Shown one piece after another: positions 23,125 through 31,638 of a stretch of 41,257 bases of DNA. The stretch covers positions 1 to 41,257 of the forward strand of contig QIBC01000029.1 of assembly GCA_003225215.1 (NCBI GenBank), written 5' to 3'. Source of the DNA: Acidobacteriota bacterium. GTDB lineage: Bacteria; Acidobacteriota; Terriglobia; Terriglobales; Acidobacteriaceae. Under the pieces are notes generated by a model. That model did not search any database. It saw only the letters and a program-made list of their open reading frames with translations, and was not told where the DNA came from. The position numbers were made by a program, and so were the translations under genes. Within the stretch, counting starts at the first letter, position 1. Every line of letters begins with the position of its first letter.

Positions 23125-24174
23125 TTAAAGAGTCCGCCAGTCGAGCGTGCATTGCTTCTGGTTACTCTCGCGAGCCAACTCGAGAGCATGCATTACGTCG
23201 AGCATCTGCTCATGAGTCACATCAATGCTAGCAGTGCGAAGGATCGTGTCGCGCACGTTGGCATAGAAGAGACGATAATCCCCAGGCAGGGTCTGGATGG
23301 TTTCGGCAGTCACTGCTCCGTCTTGTGAACCATATAACGTTCCCCACTTCTCCCTCGCTTCCCGACCCCAGGTATCGTCGCGCGGAGTCTCCCCGTGTTT
23401 CAAAGCTTGCTCCTGCGGGTCGATTCCATGTTTTACGAATGCCGCTTTCTCTCCACGGAGCAAGAATCTCAGGTCCGGAGCAATGGCGATCATGCTGGCC
23501 CGAAGCAGCGCCCGCATCTTCGGGTAGTGCAAGGTAACGTCGAAAGCATCGTCCACCACCGCGCCGTCGCGTTCGACACGTATATCGGCACTGATCGCGC
23601 TTGGTCGCCCAAAGAGCACTATGGCCTGATCGATAAGGTGAACTCCGAGATCGAAGAACACTCCGCTTCCCGGTTCAGCTCTTTCGCGCCACGCTCCTGG
23701 GCGTGTCTGCAGGCGATAGCGATCAAAATGCGCCTCGTAGAGAGCAACTCGTCCGAATCGTTGTGACTCCGCGAGCTGCCGGATGGTACGGAAGTCTCCA
23801 TTGGAACGCAGATTCTGGTATACGCTGAGCAAGCGGCGATGCTGTTTCGCCAGTTCGATCAAATCCAAAGCCTCTTCATAGGTGGTAGTGAAAGGCTTGT
23901 CTACTACGACATCCTTGCCTGCCAGAAGTGATTGCCTGGCAAGCCCATAATGGGAAGTGTTCGGAGTAGCGATGACCACCAACCTGATGTCGTCGATGGC
24001 AAGCAGGTCGTCGATGGACTTTACGATGATCGCTTGCGGATAGAGAGCTGAGGCATCACCCTGGCTGCGCTGGACAATAGCTCGCAGACGCAGCCCCGGC
24101 ACAGCGGCGATGATCGGAGCATGAAACACTCGGCCGGCAAAGCCGAAGCCGACTAGACCAACATCTATCGTCAC
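23125..24174 (-). CDS. Gfo/Idh/MocA family oxidoreductase (cytosolic)
   Basis: This is an NAD(P)-dependent sugar or polyol dehydrogenase-like protein of 349 residues. The Rossmann motif VGLVGFGFAGRVFHAPII is at the N-terminus, the VVDKPFTTTYEEA segment carries the conserved EKP-like lysine, and the C-terminal domain has GSGVFFDLGVHLIDQA, the usual substrate-site motif. I start it at GTG 24174, 4-5 nt after a GAGGAGGAG Shine-Dalgarno. The frame continues upstream to 24261, but that addition is hydrophobic and not part of the fold. The substrate is unknown. Unlike the homologue at 39230 it has no export signal. Confidence 0.92.
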   Translation of the reverse strand: MTIDVGLVGFGFAGRVFHAPIIAAVPGLRLRAIVQRSQGDASALYPQAIIVKSIDDLLAIDDIRLVVIATPNTSHYGLARQSLLAGKDVVVDKPFTTTYEEALDLIELAKQHRRLLSVYQNLRSNGDFRTIRQLAESQRFGRVALYEAHFDRYRLQTRPGAWRERAEPGSGVFFDLGVHLIDQAIVLFGRPSAISADIRVERDGAVVDDAFDVTLHYPKMRALLRASMIAIAPDLRFLLRGEKAAFVKHGIDPQEQALKHGETPRDDTWGREAREKWGTLYGSQDGAVTAETIQTLPGDYRLFYANVRDTILRTASIDVTHEQMLDVMHALELARESNQKQCTLDWRTL

Positions 24175-24289
24175 TTGCTCCTCCTCAGAAACTCGGTTGC
24201 GCAAGGCGAACCATAATAGAATCAGTAACGCACCTGGACGCCAGAACTGTGCATACTGCACGTATTAACCTGCATCAATTTGAGGGCGA

Positions 24290-24490
24290 ATGGAAAGACG
24301 ACAACAGTCCCGTATCGACGACACCGAGCTTCAGGAATTCTTTCGCAACATCGAAGACGCGTTCTACCGCAAGTTTCAGCGGGAGATGCCAGGCGAAGCG
24401 CGCCGCTACCTGCAATTGGCAGAGCAAGTAGTCCGCTCAAGCGAGCAAGAGCTCAGAAGCGAATCCTCACGAGAAGGGCTACGCTCCTGA
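24290..24490 (+). CDS. small hypothetical protein, 66 aa
   Basis: This is a short, highly charged, alpha-helical protein (ELQEFFRNIEDAFYRKFQRE and ARRYLQLAEQVVRSSEQEL). GAGGG lies 3 nt before the ATG. Its composition looks like a real peptide rather than a chance frame, but I know no homologue and it is divergent from the neighbouring oxidoreductase. No function is proposed. Confidence 0.45.
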   Translation: MERRQQSRIDDTELQEFFRNIEDAFYRKFQREMPGEARRYLQLAEQVVRSSEQELRSESSREGLRS

Positions 24491-25036
24491 TCGGCCGCTT
24501 GTGGCCTGCGTAGAGTCGTTCAGATCTTCGGCCGATCCTGATCCTCGCTTGCGTTTCGTGGTAGCACAGTGTTGTGGGTCGTCAAACAGAACCAAGCGTT
24601 CGTTATCGGGAACCTGGACAGAAGGAACCGTGCCAGCGGAACGAATTCCCTGCTAATTCCCTGCAAGTTCCCTGGTCAGTTGCGAATCGCCTGTGTTCAT
24701 GCGGGTTCTGCGATCAAAATTTTTCTCTGCGGGAAAAATTCCCTGCTGTTTTCCCTGCTTCGGGAATTACCGAGTTCCAGCTTTCCGGCTCTCCGATCCC
24801 CAGCAACCAGGAGAGAATTTGGCTGAAAGTCCTTTCTCACTCGACCAGTTGAACATGGTTTAGTGCTGTCCGCTGCTTGAGACAGCGCCCATGCCCACCG
24901 GGCAGTACCATTGAGTAAGTTACTAATTTCGGAGTTGTTGTTCCGCTGATTGAAATCGAAGCAAAGATTCTGTCTGTGGTACCAACCCGGCACCTGGTCC
25001 CAGCTTCTCTTTTCGTAGAGAGAAGTTTCAATCTTC
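24491..25036. other. 546-bp intergenic region with repeat array, no gene seen
   Basis: No convincing gene lies here; short open frames have odd composition. The left part contains the phased TTCCCTG array (24646-24757). The right part (24840-25000) includes a stretch ending CCACCGGGCAGTACCATTGAG that could fold but that I do not recognise. The last bases provide the leader of the phosphoesterase gene. Confidence 0.4.
24646..24757 (-). repeat. phased CAGGGAA (TTCCCTG) array
   Basis: TTCCCTG occurs five times: 24646, 24657, 24668 (11 bp apart), then 24739 and 24751 (12 bp apart). Read on the minus strand this is CAGGGAA with A/T-rich spacers, similar to the CAGTGAA array after tmRNA. One helical turn spacing suggests protein binding on one face of DNA. 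A remnant of an integrative element is one possibility. Confidence 0.6.
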
Positions 25037-25999
25037 ATGGGTCAGCAGGCGAGATTCGCTGTACTAGTGTGGCCGTTGTACTCTGCTCTTCTTCTTCTCA
25101 CCGCCTGCGGTGGCACAGGCGCTACCGTAATGGGGAGTTCACCCGGATCGAGTGGGCAACCAGCTCCCGGCCAGTCCACGGCGCAGCACAGTTTTGTTGT
25201 CTTGGTCGCGGAGGAGAACCATTCCTACGAACAAGTGATCGGCAATTCGTCCATGCCGTATTTGAACAGCTTGGCGCAACAGGGAGCGTTGGCCACGCAG
25301 TACTACGCGAACGCACATCCTTCCATCGGTAACTACTTCGCGCTGACAACCGGAGCCGTACAGACCAACGACAACAACTTTCCCGGGCCACTCTCAGCGG
25401 ATAATCTTGCGCGTGAGTTAAGCGCATCAGGAAAAACGTGGAAAGTTTACGCTGAGGATCTTCCGTCGGCCGGATATCTGGGTACCACCATTGGCAATTA
25501 CGAAAAACACCACAATCCCTTCGCCTACTTTACGGATGTTGTGAATAATCCCAGCCAGGCGGCGAACATTGTTCCTTTCCCGCAGTTGATGAGCGACGCG
25601 AACGCTGGGGCGCTTCCCGATTTCGCTTTTGTCATACCGAACGCCATCGATGATGGACATTCCTGTCCTTCGGGAACAGTCTGCAGCGACAGTGATCTCT
25701 TGGCACGTGCGGATCAATGGTTGAAGACAAGTATCAGTCCTCTGCTCGCAACTTCTCGATTTCAGTCCAGTGGCTTGCTTTTACTTACTTTTGATGAATC
25801 CAATATCGCCGATCTCCGCAATGGCGGCGGACGCGTGCCTCTGATTGCATTCGGTGCGAAGGCTAAGTCAGGATCGCAATCCGCAACCTCGTACAAGCAC
25901 GAGAATACTTTGAACACGGTATGCGTCGTGTTGGCTATTGCTACCTGCCCGGGACCGGCAGCGTCGGTTGCTGCTGAGGACGACCTCGTTCAACGCTAA
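25037..25999 (+). CDS. phosphoesterase family lipoprotein (acid phosphatase / phospholipase C-like)
   Basis: This is a 320-residue exported lipoprotein: a hydrophobic leader ends in the lipobox LLTAC with C24, then a Gly/Ser/Pro-rich linker. The rest matches the phosphoesterase (PF04185-type) family: the conserved N-terminal HSFVVLVAEENHSYEQVIGN (acidic metal site and Asn), the ANAHPSIGNYFALTTG block, and the C-terminal LLLTFDESN and SYKHENTLNTV motifs. Enzymes of this family release phosphate from phosphomonoesters or phospholipids outside the cell. The gene stands alone after a long intergenic region. Confidence 0.88.
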   Translation: MGQQARFAVLVWPLYSALLLLTACGGTGATVMGSSPGSSGQPAPGQSTAQHSFVVLVAEENHSYEQVIGNSSMPYLNSLAQQGALATQYYANAHPSIGNYFALTTGAVQTNDNNFPGPLSADNLARELSASGKTWKVYAEDLPSAGYLGTTIGNYEKHHNPFAYFTDVVNNPSQAANIVPFPQLMSDANAGALPDFAFVIPNAIDDGHSCPSGTVCSDSDLLARADQWLKTSISPLLATSRFQSSGLLLLTFDESNIADLRNGGGRVPLIAFGAKAKSGSQSATSYKHENTLNTVCVVLAIATCPGPAASVAAEDDLVQR

Positions 26000-26070
26000 C
26001 TGGCCGTACTAATTGGCTAGCCATCAGCCAGAAAGAAGCCATGATCGTTTAATTTATTCTTCTCAACACG

Positions 26071-26505
26071 ATGCCAGCCTGCGCTTTCTGTCAGATAGTC
26101 AGCCGAGCGGTTCCAGCTGCGATCGTCTTCGAAGATCAACTTACGCTGGCTTTCCTGGATCACCGGCCGCTCTTTCCCGGCCACTGCCTCCTGATACCGA
26201 AGGAGCATGTAGAAACGCTGAACGAGATTGCCTCGTCTCTGCTGAAGCAGGTCTCGGCAAACGCGCGCTTGCTTGCCATTGCGATGGAAAAAGGCATGGG
26301 AGCGCAAGGCGCATTCGTCGCGATCAATAACCGCGTCAGCCAGAGCGTGCCTCACCTCCACGTGCACGTGGTCCCACGAACCAAGGGAGACGGACTGAAA
26401 GGATTCTTCTGGCCACGGCAAAAATATCGGGACGCCGAACACCTCGAAGAGACACGTGCATTGCTTGCCCGCGTAATGGAAGAGACGATGCAAAATAAGG
26501 CGTGA
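26071..26505 (+). CDS. HIT family protein (histidine triad hydrolase)
   Basis: This is a 144-residue histidine-triad nucleotide hydrolase or transferase. The triad PHLHVHVVP has H95, H97 and H99, the last being the likely nucleophile at the alpha-phosphate. The N-terminus CAFCQIVSRAVPAAIVFEDQLTLAFLDHRP and GHCLLIPKEHVETL are typical of the Hint/HIT branch, with a possible zinc site from C4 and C7. A C-terminal extension (residues 108-144) includes a Trp-Pro motif (FFWPRQKY). It is probably an AMP-lysine or adenosine phosphoramidate-type hydrolase; the natural substrate is not evident. Confidence 0.92.
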   Translation: MPACAFCQIVSRAVPAAIVFEDQLTLAFLDHRPLFPGHCLLIPKEHVETLNEIASSLLKQVSANARLLAIAMEKGMGAQGAFVAINNRVSQSVPHLHVHVVPRTKGDGLKGFFWPRQKYRDAEHLEETRALLARVMEETMQNKA

Positions 26506-26545
26506 GCATTTTTCTGTCACTCACGCTGACAACTCTGAACACCGG

Positions 26546-26724
26546 CAGAGAATCTGCAAGAATTCACAGGTCTCCGGTGTCTAATAAACGTGGAGAATCT
26601 TCGTTCCCGTATATTCAGTCCTGTTGAATCTGTGGAAGCTTTGCCGGATGTTTAACGCATCCAACAGAAACACACAGCCATTTTTCTTCAAGGGAAACTG
26701 CAACATCTTCTTGCAGATTCTCTG
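26546..26724. repeat. 17-bp perfect inverted repeat pair in the HIT-purC gap
   Basis: CAGAGAATCTGCAAGAA (26546-26562) is repeated exactly inverted at 26708-26724. An ACACCGG/CCGGTGT pair (26539-26545, 26574-26580) partly overlaps the left arm. The 145-bp interior is AT-rich and non-coding. Together with the purC promoter this accounts for most of the 389-bp gap. It could be a small MITE-like unit. Confidence 0.6.
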
Positions 26725-26825
26725 AAAGAAAAGTTGTGGAGCGAACTCTTTTCGCGAAGCAATGAATTTTTTTCTTCCATGTGCTTCATTCACGGCTGAT
26801 GCTCACGAAGTCAACCTCAGATGCG

Positions 26826-26853
26826 TTGACAAAACTTCTGTGAGGGTTAGAAT
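26826..26853 (+). promoter_or_regulatory. sigma-70-type promoter for purC
   Basis: TTGACA (26826-26831), a 16-bp spacer and TAGAAT (26848-26853) give a near-consensus promoter. The expected start is near 26860, about 35 nt before the purC TTG. No purine riboswitch-like fold is seen in this short leader. Confidence 0.65.
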
Positions 26854-26894
26854 ACGAATGCTTCCTTACGCTTCTTGAGTAGAAATATCCGACC

Positions 26895-27788
26895 TTGAGC
26901 TCTCTGTTGACCCAATCCGAACTATCTGCGTTGACGCTGCACGCCAGGGGCAAAGTACGAGACATTTACGAGGCCGGAGACGATCTACTCTTCCTGGCAT
27001 CCGATCGGATTTCTGCATTCGATCACATCCTCGCGAGCGAGATTCCCGATAAGGGAAAGGTTTTGACTCAGCTTTCTCTTTTTTGGTTCGATCATCTGCG
27101 GGACGTCGTTGCGAATCATGTGATCACCGCTCGCGTGGAAGATTATCCGGAGCCGTTGAGGTATTTCCGGGATCAGCTGCGCGGGCGCTCGATGCTGGTA
27201 CGACGCGCGAAGATGTTTCCCGTGGAGTGCGTGGTGAGGGGATATCTTTCCGGGTCTGGGTGGAAGGATTACAGGCAAACCCATTCTATTTGCGGCATTC
27301 GACTTCCTGCCGGGCTGCGCGAGTCAAGTCGGTTGCCGGAACCAATCTTCACACCAGCGACTAAATCCAACACCGGACACGACATCAATATCCCGTTCGG
27401 CGAAATGGTGGGCCTGGTAGGCGGCGCTGCTGCGGAGAGACTCCGAGAACTGTCTCTGGGGATCTATGCCCTTGCGGTTGAGCACGCGAAGAATCGCGGG
27501 ATTATCGTGGCCGACACAAAGTTTGAGTTCGGGACGGTCAACGGTGAAATCGTCCTGGCGGACGAGGTACTGACCCCGGATTCTTCGCGCTTCTGGCCAG
27601 CCGAGAGCTATCGTCCGGGTGGACCACAATCTTCTTACGATAAGCAGTTTGTTCGTGACTATCTGGAGTCCATTCATTGGGATAAGAACCCGCCTGCTCC
27701 TGCGCTGCCCGAAGATGTGGTTCAGAAAACGCGGGAGAAGTACATCCAGGCGTATCGTCAACTTTCGGGAAAGGAACTCGAACTGTGA
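26895..27788 (+). CDS. purC: phosphoribosylaminoimidazole-succinocarboxamide synthase (SAICAR synthetase)
   Basis: This enzyme joins CAIR and aspartate with ATP in purine synthesis. It has 297 residues, the longer form of the family. Characteristic segments are ARGKVRDIYEAGDDLLFLASDRISAFDHIL (about 16-45), the CVVRGYLSGSGWKDY motif (about 114-128) and DTKFEFG. It uses a TTG start (TTG AGC TCT), and the cvpA GTG overlaps its stop by 4 nt. It is driven by the promoter at 26826. Confidence 0.95.
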   Translation: MSSLLTQSELSALTLHARGKVRDIYEAGDDLLFLASDRISAFDHILASEIPDKGKVLTQLSLFWFDHLRDVVANHVITARVEDYPEPLRYFRDQLRGRSMLVRRAKMFPVECVVRGYLSGSGWKDYRQTHSICGIRLPAGLRESSRLPEPIFTPATKSNTGHDINIPFGEMVGLVGGAAAERLRELSLGIYALAVEHAKNRGIIVADTKFEFGTVNGEIVLADEVLTPDSSRFWPAESYRPGGPQSSYDKQFVRDYLESIHWDKNPPAPALPEDVVQKTREKYIQAYRQLSGKELEL

Positions 27789-28357
27789 CGATCTTCGACT
27801 GGGGAATCGTGGGCGTGGTTGTTCTCTCAATCTTATTGTCTGCTGCACAGGGATTCTTCTACGAGATCTTCTCACTGGCCGGAGTCGTTCTTGGTTACCT
27901 GAGCGCGATTTGGGGATACCATCGCCTCTCAGCCGTGTATCGTCCCTACGTAAACGCAACTCAGTATGCGGATATCGCAGCTTTTCTGACAATTTTCTTC
28001 GCCGTGCTCATTTTCGCGGGCATGATCGGGCGCGTTGCCCGGTGGGCGATGAGAGAAGTTGGCTTGAGCTCGATTGATCGCCTTCTCGGGGGTGCCTTTG
28101 GGCTCGTCCGAGGCGTCGCTATCGTCACAGTTGGCGTGTTGGCCATGGCGGCATTCTTTCCTGACAATCAGGCGCTGGCTCGTTCCAGTATGGGAGGCTA
28201 CTTCCTTGTGGCCGCCCGCACTGCAACCTGGGTAGCGCCTTACGAGTTGAGGGCTCGCGTGCGCTCGGGCGCACAGGCCATCAGCAACTTGCAGGCGAAT
28301 GCCGACTTACGCGCTGACTCGGAGAAGAAGACCTCTCCGGCAGGAACAGCTAAGTAG
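27785..28357 (+). CDS. CvpA family membrane protein
   Basis: This is a 190-residue protein with four predicted membrane segments (about 5-23, 31-49, 66-84 and 103-121) of the CvpA/colicin V production family. E. coli cvpA sits beside purF, and here the gene overlaps purC by 4 nt, so the purine link is kept. The N-terminal FDWGIVGVVVLSILLSAAQGFFYEIFSLAG is diagnostic. The function is not understood; it affects envelope stress or toxin sensitivity in other bacteria. The start is GTG, and the soluble tail after about residue 150 is charged. Confidence 0.85.
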   Translation: MTIFDWGIVGVVVLSILLSAAQGFFYEIFSLAGVVLGYLSAIWGYHRLSAVYRPYVNATQYADIAAFLTIFFAVLIFAGMIGRVARWAMREVGLSSIDRLLGGAFGLVRGVAIVTVGVLAMAAFFPDNQALARSSMGGYFLVAARTATWVAPYELRARVRSGAQAISNLQANADLRADSEKKTSPAGTAK

Positions 28358-28432
28358 TCTTCGCCCTTCATATCCTGCGGCCTTGGTGGCTGTGCGTAGT
28401 TGACTTGATTACTGTGTGATTTGGGAGGCTCT

Positions 28433-28717
28433 GTGAAGAACCAGCTTGAGGCGCTCGTTGCACAAATGCACGAGTCCGGCATTCTCTATTCGGAAGCAGT
28501 TCGCGAATTTAAAAAGCGCTTCATCATGAATGTGCTTGATCGCAATCATGGAAATCAGAGCAAAGCCGCTCGCGAACTTGGAATGCACCGCAATACTCTG
28601 AGCCGGACCATCTCAGAGCTCAACCTCGACCTCGGCGAGTTGCGTAACAGCGCTCGTCGCCCGCCACGCAGTGCCCGTCCTGAACCTGAGCTTCTGGAGA
28701 AAAAAGCTGTACGATGA
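28433..28717 (+). CDS. Fis-type helix-turn-helix DNA-binding protein
   Basis: This is a 94-residue protein with a Fis/NtrC-type C-terminal helix-turn-helix: FIMNVLDRNHGNQSKAARELGMHRNTLSRTISELNL (about 30-65), preceded by a helical N-terminal part (KNQLEALVAQMHESGILYSEAVREF) and followed by an Arg/Pro-rich tail. It lacks a sigma-54 AAA+ domain, so it is a small stand-alone regulator or nucleoid protein. I start it at GTG 28433, 5 nt after GGGAGG, rather than at TTG 28421, which lacks a ribosome site. It lies 4 nt before the HAD gene and is probably co-transcribed with it. Confidence 0.85.
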   Translation: MKNQLEALVAQMHESGILYSEAVREFKKRFIMNVLDRNHGNQSKAARELGMHRNTLSRTISELNLDLGELRNSARRPPRSARPEPELLEKKAVR

Positions 28718-28721
28718 TTGA

Positions 28722-29546
28722 ATGAAGCTGCGTGAAAACGCCAGCAAGATAATCAGCGATCAAAAGCCGCACGAGCTTGCAGGGCAAGCTTCGGTTTCCG
28801 TCTTGAAGACCGGGTGGGTACGCGCAGAAGGCATTGGAGCACCATCGGCACCTTTCACATACCTTCAACCGGAATTCGACTGGACCGCCTCTGATTGCTA
28901 TCTATTCGACATCGATGGCACCTTGCTCAACAGCAGAGACGCGGTTCACTACCATGCCTTTCATCGCGCCGTCGCAACAGTCTTCGGACTGGAATTTCGA
29001 CTCGATGGGGTTCCCGTTCACGGCAATACCGACGTCGGGATTCTGCGCGCGTATTTTGAACAAGCCGGCTTGCCGGATAGCGAGTGGCGTTCGCGCTTGT
29101 CGCAAGCGCTTGAATTCATGTGTGCAGACGTGGAGGACAACGCGACAGACCTCCGTCCTGAGGTCTGCCCCGGCATTCCTCAGCTACTGCAGAGACTGGC
29201 GGCTCAAGGCAAGTTGCTGGGCGTGGCATCGGGCAATCTCGAGCGTGTGGGATGGGCCAAGCTTAAGGCCTGCGGACTTCGTCGCCATTTTTCGTTCGGG
29301 GGCTTCGCGGGCGAACTGGAGAAACGCGATGAGGTCATCGCCCACGGGATCGAGCAAGCGCACAAGCTACGCGGCTCAGAAACCACTGTGTGCGTTGTCG
29401 GCGACACCCCGGCGGATATTCGCGCTGCGCATGCCAATGGCGTGCCTGCAATTGCCATTGCCACAGGCATTTATCGGACCGAAGAGCTAGTCGCCTGCAA
29501 CCCTGAGATGTGCGTCCAGTGCTGCGAAGACCTGCTGAGAATCTGA
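28722..29546 (+). CDS. HAD family hydrolase (phosphoglycolate phosphatase-like)
   Basis: This is a 274-residue haloacid-dehalogenase-fold phosphatase. Motif I is FDIDGTLLNS (nucleophile Asp in DIDGT), motif II lies in LGVASGNLERV, the conserved lysine is in the KRDEVI region, and motif IV is CVVGDTPADIRAA. The cap is the helical C1 type, as in Gph. The first 50 residues before the domain are unusual for the family and may be a false start, though no better Shine-Dalgarno-linked start was found. It follows the Fis-like gene. The substrate is unknown. Confidence 0.87.
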   Translation: MKLRENASKIISDQKPHELAGQASVSVLKTGWVRAEGIGAPSAPFTYLQPEFDWTASDCYLFDIDGTLLNSRDAVHYHAFHRAVATVFGLEFRLDGVPVHGNTDVGILRAYFEQAGLPDSEWRSRLSQALEFMCADVEDNATDLRPEVCPGIPQLLQRLAAQGKLLGVASGNLERVGWAKLKACGLRRHFSFGGFAGELEKRDEVIAHGIEQAHKLRGSETTVCVVGDTPADIRAAHANGVPAIAIATGIYRTEELVACNPEMCVQCCEDLLRI

Positions 29547-29600
29547 CGCAAGATCACTCTGCCTGCCCGTTCCCATCCAGAGTCGAATAGAATCACAGCC

Positions 29601-31406
29601 ATGCGCAGTCTCCTGATTGTGGTTATCGGCGTTTGCCTGCTCACTTGGGCGGTCGCCGACAACGGTCCAGACAAGGACAAGCGGCGCAATCCGAAGAAAG
29701 CGCAAACAGAATACCTGGACGCGTTGGAATCAATTCGCGCCGGCAATACCGAGAAGGCGCGAACTCTCCTGGATGACGCGGTGCAGCTGGATCCCATGAA
29801 CTCGGGCGCGCTGACCGCGCGAGAGCTCCTGCGGCAACAGGAGATCCAACAACAGGTCTCCGAGGCCAATCAGGAGTTCGCAGGGAACCATCCCGAGAAG
29901 GCAGTCGATGGCTTCCGGAGGGCCCTGGCTCTAGATTCGACCAATGCGGCTGCTCAGGAAGGACTCCGTTCAGCCTTGGCACAAACCGCGCCTGCCCGCG
30001 ATACGCGGCCACAGATTCGCTATCGCGATGCCGATGATATTCGCCTGCAGCCGGCAGAAGCCAAGCAGGACTTTCATTTCAAAGGCGATAGCCGCGGACT
30101 TTTGCAGCGATTATGGAATGCCTACAGCATCCGTCCCCTGATCGATAACTCCGTGGTCAGTAAGCAACTGAGATTTGATCTTGAGGGAGCCGATTTCGCC
30201 ACGGCCACCGAGATCGCTTCCAAGGTTACGAAGACTTTCTACGTACCGATGTCGTCAACGCAAGCGCTAATCGTTGCGGACACGCCGGAGAACAGAAGGA
30301 ACTTTGAGCGACTTGCACTGCGGACGTTCTACATCAGCGATGCGTCATCTGCCGGGGAAATCAATGATGTTGTAACTCTCCTTCGAACCGTCTTCGAGTT
30401 CAAGTACGTTACGCCTGCCGCAGGTTCCAACCAGGTCACGGTGCGCGCACCAGTAACGTTGCTCGACGCTGCGACTAGGATCCTCACCGACTTATATTCG
30501 GGAAAGCCTCAAGTAATGCTCGAAGTCAATATTTTCCAGATCGAACAGACGTTCGCGCGCGATTTGGGTATCGGACTTCCAACACAGTTCTCATTGTTCA
30601 ACGTCGAGACCGAAGCGCGAAAACTGTTAAGCGGCGCCAACCAGGACCTGATCAATCAACTCGTCTCGTCAGGCGCCATTAATCAGGCCAATAGTTCGTC
30701 AATTGCGGCACTGTTGGCTGGGTTAGCTGCCGGACAAAATTCGATTCTTAACCAGCCCATCGCGACGTTCGGGGGTGGCATAACGAAAAGTGGAGTGATC
30801 ATTCCTGGGATAAGCATCCACGCCTCTCTGAATGAGTCGTCCTTTCGCTCCATCGAACACCTGATGGTACGCGCTACGCAGGGAGATCCGGCTACTGTAA
30901 GGAATGGCACCAGATACCCCATTCTTAATGCGAGCTTTGCCCCCATTTTCAACACGGCGCAAATCTCGCAGGTACTTGGGAACCAGAGCTTCCGGGCTCC
31001 GTTCCCCTCGTTCAGCTACGAGGACCTTGGGCTAACTCTGAAAGCGACGCCGACGATTCACGGATCACGTCATGTCTCTCTGAAGCTGGAGTTTCAACTC
31101 CGTGGATTGGGTGCAACGCAACTAAATGGCGTCCCCGTGATCACAAATCGCGAGTACAACGGAACCATCGGTATTCCCTTGGGCGAGACTGCGGTCTTAG
31201 CCGGCATGGTCTCGCGATCTGAGCAGCTAAGCTTGCTGGGACTTCCTGGAATTTCGAGATTGCCGATCTTCGGCGCCGCCACATCGATTCGCAACAAGCA
31301 GACCGATGATGCCGAACTGATCGTCACGATCCGTCCGCATCTGGTACGTGAGGCCATTCACGACCCGGAGGCAGGTACGGCGTTTGTGTCTGCCCCCACG
31401 CAGTAG
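29601..31406 (+). CDS. secretin-domain outer-membrane protein (GspD/PilQ-like)
   Basis: This is a 601-residue exported protein. The signal peptide is about 1-19 (ending WAVAD), a TPR-like region spans about 35-125 (NTEKARTLLDDAVQLDP, PEKAVDGFRRALALD), an N0/N1-like domain follows (SIRPLIDNSVVSKQLRFDLEG to about 300), and the secretin core runs to the end with the signature VPVITNREYNGTIGIPLGETAVLAGMV and LPGISRLPIFG. Secretins form gated outer-membrane rings for type II secretion or type IV pili. The TPR front end and the absence of gsp/pil neighbours mark it as a solitary gene, so its partner system lies elsewhere. Confidence 0.88.
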   Translation: MRSLLIVVIGVCLLTWAVADNGPDKDKRRNPKKAQTEYLDALESIRAGNTEKARTLLDDAVQLDPMNSGALTARELLRQQEIQQQVSEANQEFAGNHPEKAVDGFRRALALDSTNAAAQEGLRSALAQTAPARDTRPQIRYRDADDIRLQPAEAKQDFHFKGDSRGLLQRLWNAYSIRPLIDNSVVSKQLRFDLEGADFATATEIASKVTKTFYVPMSSTQALIVADTPENRRNFERLALRTFYISDASSAGEINDVVTLLRTVFEFKYVTPAAGSNQVTVRAPVTLLDAATRILTDLYSGKPQVMLEVNIFQIEQTFARDLGIGLPTQFSLFNVETEARKLLSGANQDLINQLVSSGAINQANSSSIAALLAGLAAGQNSILNQPIATFGGGITKSGVIIPGISIHASLNESSFRSIEHLMVRATQGDPATVRNGTRYPILNASFAPIFNTAQISQVLGNQSFRAPFPSFSYEDLGLTLKATPTIHGSRHVSLKLEFQLRGLGATQLNGVPVITNREYNGTIGIPLGETAVLAGMVSRSEQLSLLGLPGISRLPIFGAATSIRNKQTDDAELIVTIRPHLVREAIHDPEAGTAFVSAPTQ

Positions 31407-31638
31407 CAGCAATTTAATGAAATTGGAACACAAGAGATTTCAAGAGCGCAGGATTGAAGGACCGGCCCGCGCCCTCACGCGGGTGTTCGTTGATTTGAAA
31501 GCATCTCCAGAAAAGGAAAAACTGAGATTATCGACGACGATTGAATCCGTGGAGTTCCAGACAAACACCCGGCCGAGGGCGGCCGCAGGTCCTTCGTTCC
31601 GGATTCCCTGGTCATCATCGAAACCCGCGATTTACAAG

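Noticed and set aside
24175-24261. 29-codon hydrophobic extension of the Gfo/Idh/MocA gene at 23125
   Set aside because: The GTG at 24174 has a strong GAGGAGGAG site right before it and starts the Rossmann fold correctly; the hydrophobic stretch is chance.
24569-24852. Several short frames over the CAGGGAA array
   Set aside because: Their peptides (for example NSLLIPCKFPG) come from the repeated TTCCCTG words; composition is not protein-like.
31463-31482. GC-rich hairpin (CCCGCG...CGCGGG) after the secretin gene as a terminator
   Set aside because: The stem is short and no U-tract follows; it cannot be called an intrinsic terminator.
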